The notes: generated by a model not told the origin, from the letters alone. Counted from the stretch's first letter, positions 1 through 8,802 are shown. The stretch: 64,000 bases of DNA from Variovorax gracilis (GCF_030317115.1 NZ_JASZYF010000004.1:331225-395224), one strand, 5' to 3'. Program-made: numbers and translations.

Positions 1-1625
1 TAGCCCAGCAGCGGCGTCGTGTTGCCGGCCACGTTCTGCACGGCGCTCAGCGCCGGCGTGCTGCACTGCTGGCCGGCGATGGCGCCCAGCAGCACGGGCG
101 TCTCGATCTTGAGCACGCGGCGGCCGACGAAGAGAGAGAGGGTTGCCGGCACGATCGCGATCGCGATGCCCAGCAGAGGCAACGCGACGCCGAACTTGCG
201 GATCAGCGTCAGTGCCTGCGGGCCGGACGCCAGTCCCACGCAGGCAATGAAGGTGGCGAGCCCGATGTCCTTCATCAGCGCCAGCGCGTCTTCCGGAATG
301 CTCAGGCGGTGCGGATTGCGGGCCTGGTACCAGCCGAAGGCCAGGCCGGTGAGCAGCGCGCCGCCGCCGGTCCCGAGCGAGAAGGGAATGCCGCCCAGCT
401 TGATGCTGAAGCCGCCGATGAACACGCCGAGCAGGATGCCCGCCGCCATGTAGCTGATGTTGCTGCGCACGGAATGGACGACGCGCACGCCGAAGAGAGG
501 CACCACCTTCGCCATGTCGGCGGCCGGCCCGTAGAGCTTGAGCACGTCGCGCCGCTGGAGCTTGAGTTCGGGCAGCAGCGGCATCGCGTGGCCGTCGCGC
601 ACGACGCCGACCACATGCACGTTCTGCGGCAGGCGCGGAAGCGGGCCGAGCGCGCCGGTGCGGTCCGCCTTCAGGTCGCGCAGCTCGCGGCCGATCCAAT
701 CGCGCTGGGTGAGCATCGCCTCGACGTTCTCGACCACCACGTCGAAGGACGTGGTGTCGGCGAACTCCCGGCCCAGCAGGCCGGCAATGTCGACCATGGC
801 GCCGCGCTGGCCGATCACCAGCACCTGGTCCCCGGCTTCGAGGCGCAGCGACGAGGTCACGTCCGGTAGCGTGTCGCCGCGCTTCACGCGCTCGATGCCG
901 GCACGGCGCTTGAACGGGTCCATCAGCTCCGCCACCGTGCGCCCCTGGGCTGTCGTCACCTCGAACACGCGCCCCACCATGTCGGGCGCGGCAGGCAAGG
1001 CGCCGTCGTCGTCGCCGCCGCCCATCGCGCGCCAGAGCTTGTCGGCCTCCTCGCGCAAGTTGACGCGCAGCAGCAGCGGAAAGACCTGGCTCGTGGCGAC
1101 GACGATCGCGATCAGCCCGAATACGTAGGTGATCGAATAGGCCGTCACCACGTTGGCCTGCAACTGGCGGATCTCGTCAGGCGGCAGGGCCAGCTTGGAG
1201 ATGGCGTCGGTCGCGGTGCCCACCACTGCCGATTCGGTTGCGGCGCCGGCCATCAGCCCGGCGGCGGTGCCCTGGTCGAAGCCGAACAGGATGGTCGCCC
1301 CGACCACGAGTCCGATCACCACGACGACCTCGATGAGGCAGAGCAGGCCCATGCGGAGGCCCTTGGCGTCGAGGTTGGCGAAGAACTGCGGGCCGCCCGC
1401 ATAACCGAGCGCGAAGATGAAGAGCATGAAGAAGGTGTTCTTCACGCTGTCCGCCAGCGTGATGCCCAACTGGCCTACGAGCAGCGCGACGATCAGCGTG
1501 CCGCAGACGCCGCCCAGCTGGATCGGACCGAATCGGATCTGGCCGAAGGCGTAGCCCAGGGCGAGGACCGCGAAAAGCGCGATTTCCGGATGCGTTCGCA
1601 GGATGTCGACGAGGTCACTGAACAC
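1..1625 (-). CDS. AspT/YidE/YbjL-family putative transporter (C-terminus beyond window)
   Basis: About 541 residues are visible and the frame runs off the left edge at residues TTPLLGY. The product is a multi-pass inner-membrane protein of the aspartate:alanine antiporter / YidE-YbjL duplication family. A first hydrophobic half (ALGYAFGQIRFGPIQLGG, then FFMLFIFALGYAGGPQFF) is followed by a soluble middle with two RCK_C/TrkA_C-like stretches (e.g. LEAGDQVLVIGQRGAM), then a second hydrophobic half that repeats the GGPQFF-like motif as ASGPQAL. The start chosen is GTG at 1625, because AGGGGA lies about 10 bases upstream and no ATG is in frame. The substrate cannot be read from sequence; dicarboxylate or amino-acid exchange is known only for AspT itself. 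The family assignment is firm, the transported compound unknown. Confidence 0.85.
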   Translation of the reverse strand, partial: MFSDLVDILRTHPEIALFAVLALGYAFGQIRFGPIQLGGVCGTLIVALLVGQLGITLADSVKNTFFMLFIFALGYAGGPQFFANLDAKGLRMGLLCLIEVVVVIGLVVGATILFGFDQGTAAGLMAGAATESAVVGTATDAISKLALPPDEIRQLQANVVTAYSITYVFGLIAIVVATSQVFPLLLRVNLREEADKLWRAMGGGDDDGALPAAPDMVGRVFEVTTAQGRTVAELMDPFKRRAGIERVKRGDTLPDVTSSLRLEAGDQVLVIGQRGAMVDIAGLLGREFADTTSFDVVVENVEAMLTQRDWIGRELRDLKADRTGALGPLPRLPQNVHVVGVVRDGHAMPLLPELKLQRRDVLKLYGPAADMAKVVPLFGVRVVHSVRSNISYMAAGILLGVFIGGFSIKLGGIPFSLGTGGGALLTGLAFGWYQARNPHRLSIPEDALALMKDIGLATFIACVGLASGPQALTLIRKFGVALPLLGIAIAIVPATLSLFVGRRVLKIETPVLLGAIAGQQCSTPALSAVQNVAGNTTPLLG

Positions 1626-1675
1626 GAATACTGATTCCCCTGCCTCCGCCGCCGTGTCGCGGCCATGGCTCCCTT

Positions 1676-1698
1676 GCCTCGGCATGGACTGCCGAGGC
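1676..1698. other. perfect 9-bp stem-loop upstream of the AspT-like gene
   Basis: GCCTCGGCA (1676-1684), a 5-base loop and TGCCGAGGC (1690-1698) form a perfect hairpin 51 bases upstream of the GTG start of the transporter gene. Neither side carries a T-run, so it is not a classical terminator; a leader structure or operator is possible. A second dyad, TGCAC-CAAA-GTGCA, lies at 1757-1770 just beyond the end of the upstream VWA gene. The rest of the 155-base gap shows nothing I recognise. Confidence 0.4.
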
Positions 1699-1780
1699 GA
1701 TGGAATTATTGCGGGGGGATCGCGCGATGCCTACCTGCTCAAGGGGCAGCCGTCGCTGCACCAAAGTGCAATGGCGATCG

Positions 1781-2821
1781 CTAGAGGATGCGGTTGAACC
1801 AGAGCAGCGACAGCCCGGCCGAGAGCAGCGCCAGAGCGGCGGCGCCCATGGCGAAGAGGGCGGAGATCTCGGTTTCCTTCTTCTCGACCGTCAGGCGCGA
1901 GCTCAGCGTGTTGTAGACCTTCTTCAGGTCGTTCGCGGTGCCTGCATAGAAGTATTCCGCCTGCGTCTTGTTGGCGATGGCCTTGAGCGTTTCCTCGTCG
2001 AGCCGCACGCGCATCGACCAGCCCTCGAAGCCGATGGTCTCGCCGTCGACCGTGCCGATGCCCACGGTGTAGACACGTACGCCCCGCTCCGCGGCCACCT
2101 TGGCGGCATCGAGCGGATCGACGCCGGTGGTGCGCTGGCCGTCGGTCAGCATGATGATCGCGGCCGACGTGTAGGAACCCGGCGGTACCGGGGTGAATTC
2201 CTTTGGAGGCGCCTTGCCCGCGCGATCGATGGGTACACCGCGCTCCCGGCTTTGCGGACCGAAGTCCGAGATGTCGATGCCGGCGTCGGGGAACAGCGTC
2301 GCGAGCGAGACGACGATGGCGTTGCCGGTCGCTGTCGCGCGCTGCAACTGGAACGAGTCGATCGCGGTGACAAGGTCCTCGCGGTTGGTGGTCGGCAGCT
2401 GCGCGACCTGCGCGCTGCCCGCGAACGCGACGATGCCGACCTTCACGGTGCGCGGCAGTTCCTTGATGAAGCTCTTGGCAGCCTCTTGCGCCGCGACGAG
2501 GCGGTTGGGCAACACGTCGGCCGCGCGCATGCTGCCGGACACGTCCATCGCCAGGATGATGGTCTGCTGGTTCGACGGCAGCACGACCACCGCCATGGGC
2601 CGCGCAGCAGCGATCAGCATCGCGACCAGCGCGAGCAAGAAGAGGAGGGGCGGGATGTGCCGACGCACGGCCTGGCCGGCGCCCATCGCCTCGCGCACGA
2701 TCGACAGGCTCGCGTAGCGCAGCGCCAGCTTCTTCTTGCGGCGCATCAGCCAGACATACAGCAACACCAGCAGCGGTATCGCCGCCAGCAGCCAGAGGAA
2801 TTGAGGCCAGAGAAAAGTCAT
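1781..2821 (-). CDS. VWA-domain membrane protein (BatA-like)
   Basis: This 346-residue protein has two N-terminal membrane segments (about residues 6-26 and 57-78), a von Willebrand A domain, and a C-terminal membrane segment ending LLSAGLSLLWFNRIL. The metal-ion-dependent adhesion site reads DVSGS (D93, S95, S97). This is the usual form of BatA-like proteins encoded with MoxR ATPases. The ATG at 2821 is chosen because GGAGG lies just upstream. It is the last gene of a moxR - DUF58 - VWA run on the minus strand. These modules are thought to act as metal-dependent chaperone or envelope-maturation systems; the client here is unknown. Confidence 0.88.
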   Translation of the reverse strand: MTFLWPQFLWLLAAIPLLVLLYVWLMRRKKKLALRYASLSIVREAMGAGQAVRRHIPPLLFLLALVAMLIAAARPMAVVVLPSNQQTIILAMDVSGSMRAADVLPNRLVAAQEAAKSFIKELPRTVKVGIVAFAGSAQVAQLPTTNREDLVTAIDSFQLQRATATGNAIVVSLATLFPDAGIDISDFGPQSRERGVPIDRAGKAPPKEFTPVPPGSYTSAAIIMLTDGQRTTGVDPLDAAKVAAERGVRVYTVGIGTVDGETIGFEGWSMRVRLDEETLKAIANKTQAEYFYAGTANDLKKVYNTLSSRLTVEKKETEISALFAMGAAALALLSAGLSLLWFNRIL

Positions 2822-2882
2822 TCGGAAACCTCCGCGCTTCGCGCCGCGGCGCGAGCCTGCCTGGAGCGGTCCGGCGCGGCGC

Positions 2883-3875
2883 TCATGCTGCCACCGCCTT
2901 GGGATTGACCGGCCCGGCGCGCACGCGGCGCTTGCGCATGTCGGCAAAGCGCACGATGGCCTCCACCAGGTCGTCGTCTGTCGAAAGTTCGAGTGCGTCG
3001 ACGCCGACCTTGGCCAGCGTGTTGCGCAGAGTGGCTTCGTGCTCCGCGGCGATGCGTGCGAAGCGCTTGCGGAATCCCGCGTCATGCGTGTCGACCCAGA
3101 GCTGCTCGCCGGTTTCGGCGTCGCGCAGGGGAACCAGCCCCAGATCGGGGAGTTCGAGTTCGAGCGGGTCGAAGAGGCGGACCGCCACCACGTCGTGTCT
3201 CTGCACGAGGTGTGCAAGCGGGCGCTCCCAGCCGGGCTCGCTCATGAAGTCGGACACCACGAAAACGGTCGAGCGGCGCGGCATCAGCATTGCGGCCGAC
3301 TTGAGCAGGTCGGCGAGCCGGGTCATGCCCTTCTGGTTGGGCGCGACCTTGTCCGCGCGGCGCTCCATCGCGTGCAACAGGTGCAGCACATGCCGCCGGC
3401 CGCTGCGTGGCGGAATCACGGCTTCCACGTCGTTGCCGTAGACCATTGCGCCGACCCGGTTGCCGTGCCGCGTCAGGAGACGGGCGATGACGCCGACGAA
3501 GCCGGCCGAGATCTCCCGCTTGGCCCGGGTGCCCGAGCCGAAATCGACCGAGCGGCTGAGATCGAGCACGAACCACGCGGCCATCTCGCGGTCTTCCGTG
3601 AACACGCGCACGTGCGGGGTCTGCAGGCGCGCAGTGACGTTCCAGTCGATGTGGCGAACGTCGTCATGGTGCTGGTATTCGCGCAGGTCGGCCAGGTCGA
3701 GGCCGGTGCCGCGCATGAGGGTCCGGTAGTCGCCTTGCAGGAGACCGTCGAGGCGGCGGATCACCGTCCACTCGAGGCGACGCAAGGCACGCTCGACACC
3801 ACTTGCCGCAGCTTCTGCCGCGGCGAGCTGTTCGTCGTTCGCTGCCTTTGCGCGTCTAGGCCACCAGCTTTTCAT
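2883..3875 (-). CDS. DUF58 domain-containing protein
   Basis: The protein has 330 residues and is the middle member of the MoxR-DUF58-VWA module. The DUF58 signature is clear: LREYQHHDDVRHIDW followed by N-x-TAR at about residues 57-76. The C-terminal half is a degenerate VWA-like fold (VFVVSDFMSEPGWERPL). I start it at ATG 3875 (MKSWWPRRAK), which overlaps the end of the moxR frame by 20 bases and implies translational coupling. The longer open frame to 3962 lies inside moxR and is unlikely to be used. Members of the family are cytosolic; their biochemical role is not settled. Confidence 0.88.
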   Translation of the reverse strand: MKSWWPRRAKAANDEQLAAAEAAASGVERALRRLEWTVIRRLDGLLQGDYRTLMRGTGLDLADLREYQHHDDVRHIDWNVTARLQTPHVRVFTEDREMAAWFVLDLSRSVDFGSGTRAKREISAGFVGVIARLLTRHGNRVGAMVYGNDVEAVIPPRSGRRHVLHLLHAMERRADKVAPNQKGMTRLADLLKSAAMLMPRRSTVFVVSDFMSEPGWERPLAHLVQRHDVVAVRLFDPLELELPDLGLVPLRDAETGEQLWVDTHDAGFRKRFARIAAEHEATLRNTLAKVGVDALELSTDDDLVEAIVRFADMRKRRVRAGPVNPKAVAA

Positions 3876-4872
3876 GTTCGAGCGGTTTGGCTGGAGCGGG
3901 AACGGCCCGCATGATCCTGTCGACCAGACTGTCGGGCGTGAGCCCTTCGGAGAGGCCTTCATACGAGAGCGTCACGCGGTGGCGCAAGACGTCGGGCACC
4001 AGCGCGGTCATGTCTTCGGGCAGCGCGTAACTGCGGCCCCGCAGCAGCGCCATCGCGCGCGCGCCTTCGGTCAGGTTGATGCTGGCGCGCGGGCTGGCGC
4101 CGAAGGTGATGAAGCGGCGCATGTCCTTCAGGCCGTGCTTCTCGGGTGTGCGGGTGGCGGAGACGAGCTTCACCGCGTACTGGATCAGCGACGGGTCGAC
4201 ATAGACGCGGCGCGCCTCGGCCTGCAAGGCCGCGAGCTGATCGGTGGTCGCGACCGGCGCGGCCTCCACCGGCGGGCCGATGACCCGTTCGACGATGACG
4301 AATTCTTCCTCGTCGGTCGGGTAGTCGACCAGCACCTTCATCATGAAGCGGTCCACCTGCGCCTCGGGCAGCGGGTAGGTGCCCTCGGTCTCGATGGGGT
4401 TCTGCGTCGCCATCACGAGGAAGGGGCGCGGCACCTTGTGCGTCTCGCCGGCGATGGTGACCTGCCGCTCCTGCATCACTTCCAGCAAGGCGCTCTGCAC
4501 CTTGGCCGGGGCGCGGTTGATTTCGTCGGCCAGCAGCAGGTTGCAGAACACGGGGCCCAGCGAGGTGCTGAAGTCGCCTGTCTTCTGGTTGTAGATGCGC
4601 GTGCCGACCAGGTCCGCCGGCACCAGGTCGGGCGTGAACTGGATGCGCTTGAACTGCCCGCGCACTGTGTCGGCGAGCGTTCGCACCGTGAGCGTCTTCG
4701 CCAGACCGGGCACGCCTTCGACCAGCAGGTGTCCTCCCGCCAGCATCGCGACCATGACTCTTTCGAGGAAGCGGTCCTGGCCGACGACGACCCTCTTGAC
4801 CTGATAGAGGATCTGCTCCATCAGTTCGGCGGTGGCTGTGGCGGCGGCGGGCGATTCGGTCTCTGTGCTCAT
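3856..4872 (-). CDS. MoxR-family AAA+ ATPase
   Basis: This 338-residue AAA+ ATPase has a Walker A GVPGLAKT (residues 53-60), a Walker B with LLADEINRAPAK (about 112-123), sensor 1 in ATQNPIETEGTYPLPEAQ, and the C-terminal lid domain typical of the MoxR branch. It is the first gene of a three-gene module whose downstream partners are DUF58 and VWA proteins, the classic MoxR partnership. It probably remodels or inserts metal/cofactor into an envelope or cytosolic client. The upstream protease gene (stop at 4910) is on the same strand 37 bases away and may be cotranscribed. Confidence 0.93.
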   Translation of the reverse strand: MSTETESPAAATATAELMEQILYQVKRVVVGQDRFLERVMVAMLAGGHLLVEGVPGLAKTLTVRTLADTVRGQFKRIQFTPDLVPADLVGTRIYNQKTGDFSTSLGPVFCNLLLADEINRAPAKVQSALLEVMQERQVTIAGETHKVPRPFLVMATQNPIETEGTYPLPEAQVDRFMMKVLVDYPTDEEEFVIVERVIGPPVEAAPVATTDQLAALQAEARRVYVDPSLIQYAVKLVSATRTPEKHGLKDMRRFITFGASPRASINLTEGARAMALLRGRSYALPEDMTALVPDVLRHRVTLSYEGLSEGLTPDSLVDRIMRAVPAPAKPLEHEKLVA

Positions 4873-4909
4873 GCGAAGTGCCTTGGTTGGATCGGGGGAA
4901 TGGTGGAAG

Positions 4910-5914
4910 TCAGAACGGCGGCGAGCCGGCGGCGGTGGCGGCGTTCTCGATCGGCACGGCGAAGCCGATGCCGATGAACGTGCGCTGCTGGGTCGGGTTG
5001 AGGATGGCGGTCACGATGCCGAGCACTTCGCCATTCATATTGATGAGGGGACCGCCCGAATTGCCGGGATTGGCGGCGGCATCGAACTGGATCAGGTTGC
5101 CGAGCTCCTGCTTGCCCTCCGGCGAGCGGAAGGAGCGCTTGAGGCCCGACACCACGCCGGCCGACACCGAGGGCCCGATGCCGAAAGGAAAGCCGACTGC
5201 CACCACCTGGTCGCCCGGCTGGAGGTCGGCCGTGGAGCGCATGGTCGCGGGGATGAGGTCGTCGGGAAGCTTCTGGGCCTGGAGCACGGCGAGATCGTTC
5301 TCGGGCTGAACGCCGGTGACGATGGCTGGCGCCTCGAGCCCGTCGGCGAAGGTGACCTTGACCGTCTCCGCGCCGGCGACGACGTGCAGGTTGGTCAGGA
5401 TGATGCCCTTGTCGACGATCACCACGCCGGTTCCGACGCCGCGCTCCACCTGCTGTCCTCCGGGCGCTACCGATTCTGGCGGCGCCTCGGGCGGCTTGCC
5501 CTTGGCGAGGTTGCGCCCGCGCTTCTCGGTCTTGGCTTCGGGCGTGGTCTTCTCGGTGCCGTAGCCGACCACGCGCACGACGGACGGACGGATGATGTCT
5601 GCCGCCTTGGCGGCTGGCGAGGGCAGGGTGGCGGTCTGCAATGTGCGCAGGACGGCCGAATCGATGTCCTTCTGGGTGAGCGTGTGCGTGCCCTGCTTCG
5701 GCCACATCACGATGCCGGTGGCGCCCATCGCGAGGACGAGTGCGAGCAGAAGCCCGAAGCTGCGGCGGCCGGGTTGCCAGCGAGGCGCGGCAACGGCGGC
5801 CGGCGCGGCGGGCGTGTCTGGAATGCCGGGCGCATCGGGCGCATCGGGCGCGCCGCGTTCGGCCGCACCCTGCGGCCCTCGGGGCGAGCGGCTGTAGAAA
5901 GCTGGCCTGCGCAT
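4910..5914 (-). CDS. Membrane-anchored trypsin-like serine protease (S1C, HtrA-like, no PDZ)
   Basis: This 334-residue protein has a Pro/Ala-rich cytosolic N-terminus, one membrane segment (about residues 53-70), and a periplasmic trypsin-like domain. The catalytic triad is visible as H177 (LTNLHVV), D207 (ENDLAV) and S286 (GNSGGPL). Typical DegP/DegS proteins carry one or two PDZ domains after this domain; here the frame ends about 48 residues past the serine, so none fits. A charged insertion rich in Lys, Pro and Glu (about 119-155) interrupts the N-terminal barrel. It lies just upstream of moxR and reads in the same direction. Confidence 0.85.
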   Translation of the reverse strand: MRRPAFYSRSPRGPQGAAERGAPDAPDAPGIPDTPAAPAAVAAPRWQPGRRSFGLLLALVLAMGATGIVMWPKQGTHTLTQKDIDSAVLRTLQTATLPSPAAKAADIIRPSVVRVVGYGTEKTTPEAKTEKRGRNLAKGKPPEAPPESVAPGGQQVERGVGTGVVIVDKGIILTNLHVVAGAETVKVTFADGLEAPAIVTGVQPENDLAVLQAQKLPDDLIPATMRSTADLQPGDQVVAVGFPFGIGPSVSAGVVSGLKRSFRSPEGKQELGNLIQFDAAANPGNSGGPLINMNGEVLGIVTAILNPTQQRTFIGIGFAVPIENAATAAGSPPF

Positions 5915-6000
5915 CGGGCACCTCCGGCAAAAGAGAACGCTTGAGGAGGCACGGTAGCACGCTTTCCGCGCCTGTGCATCCGTTCGGGCATCATCGGTCG

Positions 6001-6861
6001 ATGGCCGTCTTCGTCGATACCCATTGCCACCTCGATGCGCCCGAATTCGGCGCGGAAATGCCCCGGATACGGGCCCGTGCGCAGAGTCGGGGCGTGGCGC
6101 TTTGCGTCATCCCGGCGGTGGCCGCCTTCAACTTTGCGGCGGTGCGGGAACTCGCGCATCTTCAGGGCGACGCCTATGCGCTCGGGATCCATCCGATGTG
6201 CACGGGCGATGCACTGGACGAGCACCTCGACTTGCTCGATGCCGAACTTGCCCGCCAGCGCGACGACCCTCGCCTGGTGGCCGTGGGCGAGATCGGCCTG
6301 GATTTCTTCGTCGAAGGACTGGACGCGGACAAGCAGGAACGCTTTTTTCACACTCAGTTGCAACTTGCCCGCAAGCACGGCCTGCCGGTGATCATCCATG
6401 TGCGCCGTTCGGTCGACAAGGTGCTGAAGCACCTGCGGCAAGTGGCGCCGGGACAGGCGTGGCAAGGCATCGCCCATGCCTTCAACGGCAGCGAGCAGCA
6501 GGCGCAGGCCTGCATCGACCTCGGCCTCAAGCTGGGCTTCGGCGGCGCGGTGACATTCGAGCGGGCGCTGCAGTTGCGCCGGCTCGCTGCGAGCCTGCCG
6601 CTGGAAGCGATGGTGATGGAAACCGATTCGCCCGACATCCAGCCGCACTGGCTCTACAAGACGCAGGCCCAGCGCGATGCGGGCGAGCCGCAGGGGCGCA
6701 ACGAGCCGGGCGAGCTGCCGCGCATCGCCGATGTGGTTGCCGGCCTGCGCGGAATCGACGCCGCGGCATTGGCGGAAGCGACCACTCGCAACGCGGTCGC
6801 CGCACTGCCTCGTCTGTCTGCGCTGATCGGCGTGTCGGCCGGCAGCCTGCAGTCGGCGTAG
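6001..6861 (+). CDS. TatD-family metal-dependent hydrolase (DNase-like)
   Basis: A 286-residue TIM-barrel metallohydrolase. The metal-binding HxH is seen at residues 8-10 (DTHCHLD). Later ligands lie in VGEIGLDFF, in the histidine of VIIHVRR, in AHAFNG, and in the terminal ETDSPD motif. Proteins of this family are 3'-5' DNases or D-aminoacyl-tRNA deacylase-like hydrolases and are cytosolic. ATG 6001 is chosen because the HxH motif must sit near the N-terminus; the open frame continues upstream but is antisense to the protease gene. It is divergent from that protease gene. Confidence 0.92.
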   Translation: MAVFVDTHCHLDAPEFGAEMPRIRARAQSRGVALCVIPAVAAFNFAAVRELAHLQGDAYALGIHPMCTGDALDEHLDLLDAELARQRDDPRLVAVGEIGLDFFVEGLDADKQERFFHTQLQLARKHGLPVIIHVRRSVDKVLKHLRQVAPGQAWQGIAHAFNGSEQQAQACIDLGLKLGFGGAVTFERALQLRRLAASLPLEAMVMETDSPDIQPHWLYKTQAQRDAGEPQGRNEPGELPRIADVVAGLRGIDAAALAEATTRNAVAALPRLSALIGVSAGSLQSA

Positions 6862-6985
6862 GCGAATCGCCCGACTTGGGCGCGCGCCTGTGCCGAAACG
6901 GTTTTTGGTGTCATCCTTTGACCTTGTGCAGTCGTTGCATCACAGTGGCGAGCCAGTCACTCCAACTCATACAAGGAGCTTTCCC

Positions 6986-7330
6986 ATGACCTCATCCAAC
7001 GTTCGCATCCTGCCGGCCGCCGTGGCCCTGGCCTTCGCCTGCCTGGGCGGGTCGGCACTTGCGCAAAGCACCACCCAGAAGGTCGAGAATGCCGGCGAGA
7101 AAGCCTGGGATGCCACCAAGAGTGGCACCGAAAAGGCCTGGGATGCCACCAAGAGCGGCACCAAGAAGGCCGTGAAGGCCACCGAGCGCGGTGCCAAGGC
7201 GACCGGCAAGGCCGTCGACAACGTGGCGACGGACGCGGCCGATGGCACGCGCAAGGTCGGAGACAAGATCGGCGAGAAGATCCCGGGCACGGCCCAGAAC
7301 GAAGCGGTCAAGAAGGGCGCGAAGCCTTGA
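6986..7330 (+). CDS. Small secreted repeat protein of unknown function
   Basis: The 114-residue product has a cleavable signal peptide ending ...GGSALAQ. The mature part is short, lysine-, alanine- and threonine-rich and predicted to be helical. It contains a direct repeat: AWDATKSGT occurs twice in tandem (about 37-45 and 48-56), followed by degenerate copies (TKKAVKATERGAKATGKAV). A good ribosome-binding site, AAGGAG, lies at 6973-6978 before ATG 6986. A Rho-independent terminator follows directly, so the gene is probably monocistronic. The amphipathic pattern recalls LEA-like or apolipoprotein-like stress proteins, but I do not recognise a named family. Confidence 0.75.
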   Translation: MTSSNVRILPAAVALAFACLGGSALAQSTTQKVENAGEKAWDATKSGTEKAWDATKSGTKKAVKATERGAKATGKAVDNVATDAADGTRKVGDKIGEKIPGTAQNEAVKKGAKP

Positions 7331-7353
7331 TCCTGGCTCGTCGCCGAAACAGG

Positions 7354-7380
7354 AAACCCGCCACGGCGGGTTTTTTCTTT
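7354..7380 (+). terminator. Rho-independent terminator after the small secreted protein gene
   Basis: AAACCCGCC (7354-7362) pairs with GGCGGGTTT (7365-7373) and is followed by a T-rich tail. It lies 23 bases after the stop codon at 7330. It lacks a matching T-run on the opposite strand but may also slow transcription from the convergent mscS gene. Confidence 0.9.
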
Positions 7381-7393
7381 TCCTCTTCGGTCC

Positions 7394-8221
7394 CTACGCG
7401 GTTGCCGGCCCGACGGCCCGGCGGACGAGCGGCGTTTCAGGCGTCGGGTAGCCCGCCGCGCCGAAGGTCTTCACGACCGCTCGATGGGTGTCGAAGTACA
7501 CCTGCCAGTAGTGGTCCGTGTGCGCGTAGGGCCGCACGGCGAGCAGGGGCCCTTCCGGCGTGAACTGGAGAATCTCGATGTCGGGAGGCTGCTCGGTCGA
7601 GACGTTGGGGATCTTGCTCACCTCGGCCCTGAGCAGTTCGATGGCCTGGTTCACGTCGACGCCATTGGCCACCTTCGCGGTGGTGTCGACCCGGCGCCAT
7701 GGCAGATGGCTGAAGTTCTGGATCGTTTCCGACAGCACCTTGTTGTTGCCGACCGTGGCGATGACGTTGTCCGGCGTGACCAGCGTCGTTCCGAACAGGC
7801 CGAGTTCCTTGACGGTGCCATTCACGCCGCCGCCCACGGTCACGTAGTCGCCGACCTTGTACGGCCGCAGCACCTGCAGGAAAACGCCCGCCGCGAAGTG
7901 CGTGAGCAGCCCGCCCCAAGCCGTGCCGATCGCCAGGCCTGCGCCAGCAAGCAAGACCGCGAAGGACGTCGTGCGGACGCCGAACATGTCGAGGATCGCG
8001 AGGATCAGGACGATGTTGAGCACCACGCCGAGGATCGAAACGAGGTAGTTGCTTAGCGTCGGGTCCATGCGCTTGCCGCGTTCGAGCGCCTTGCCCACGA
8101 GCCGCTGCGCGAGGCCGATGAGCCATCGGCCGATGCCCCAGGCGATCAGGGCTCCGATCACTTTCAGGCCAAAATCCACCCCTTGCGTCGTCAGGAAAAT
8201 CCAGATCGCTTCCGTATTCAT
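7394..8221 (-). CDS. Small-conductance mechanosensitive channel (MscS family)
   Basis: A 275-residue MscS-type channel with a short first helix, two further membrane helices, the pore-lining TM3 (GAGLAIGTAWGGLLTHFAAG) and the cytosolic beta domain (RPYKVGDYVTVGG...GTVKELGLFGTTLVTPDN). Length matches E. coli MscS (286). ATG 8221 is preferred over the upstream in-frame ATG because AGGAG lies directly before it. It should release osmolytes under hypo-osmotic shock. It is divergent from the DNA glycosylase gene. Confidence 0.93.
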   Translation of the reverse strand: MNTEAIWIFLTTQGVDFGLKVIGALIAWGIGRWLIGLAQRLVGKALERGKRMDPTLSNYLVSILGVVLNIVLILAILDMFGVRTTSFAVLLAGAGLAIGTAWGGLLTHFAAGVFLQVLRPYKVGDYVTVGGGVNGTVKELGLFGTTLVTPDNVIATVGNNKVLSETIQNFSHLPWRRVDTTAKVANGVDVNQAIELLRAEVSKIPNVSTEQPPDIEILQFTPEGPLLAVRPYAHTDHYWQVYFDTHRAVVKTFGAAGYPTPETPLVRRAVGPATA

Positions 8222-8268
8222 GATCTTCTCCTCACAGGTGCCGGCACTTCTTCGAACCGGCAAGCGTT

Positions 8269-8802
8269 ATGGATAAGCCAGCTTTGCGCCCAGGCGACGC
8301 GAAGGCTGTGCTCACGGGGCTTGCGCCGATCGTTTCTGGCAACACCGCCTTGTTGATACTCGGCAGCTTTCCAGGAGCCCGGTCGATCGCGCAGCAGCAG
8401 TATTATGCGCACCCGCAGAATCACTTCTGGAAAATTTTGCAAGCCCTGTGGCCCGGAAACCCGCTTCCAGTGGGCCAGGATAGCTATCAAAAGCGTAGCA
8501 AGTGGTTGCTGGACCGCGGTGTGGGCGTGTGGGACGTGTATGCCAGTTGCGAGCGCGAGGGCAGTCTCGATTCCGCGATCCGCGACGCAGTGGTCAACGA
8601 CATCGCGAGTCTTCATCTGCCGAAGCTGGCGGCGGTTGCCCACAACGGCGGCGAAAGTTTCCGGCATGCGCGGCACACGCGCACCCTGGGTGTGCCGGTC
8701 CATCGCTTGCCTTCGTCGAGCCCGGCCAACGCGTCGTGGAGCTTCGAGCGCAAGGTCGAGGCCTGGCGCGAGGTGTTTGAAAGGTATCTGGTCATTCCAT
8801 GA
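8269..8802 (+). CDS. DNA-deoxyinosine (hypoxanthine) glycosylase, UDG superfamily
   Basis: A 177-residue member of the uracil-DNA glycosylase superfamily, closest by motif to family 6 hypoxanthine-DNA glycosylases. Motif 1 reads LILGSFPGARS, followed by QQQYYAHPQNHFW, and motif 2 is LPSSSPANA. It would remove deaminated bases during base-excision repair in the cytosol. The stop codon overlaps the next start by four bases (ATGA at 8799-8802), so the two genes are translationally coupled. The family 6 assignment is from memory of the motifs; mismatch-specific uracil activity is an alternative. Confidence 0.82.
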   Translation: MDKPALRPGDAKAVLTGLAPIVSGNTALLILGSFPGARSIAQQQYYAHPQNHFWKILQALWPGNPLPVGQDSYQKRSKWLLDRGVGVWDVYASCEREGSLDSAIRDAVVNDIASLHLPKLAAVAHNGGESFRHARHTRTLGVPVHRLPSSSPANASWSFERKVEAWREVFERYLVIP

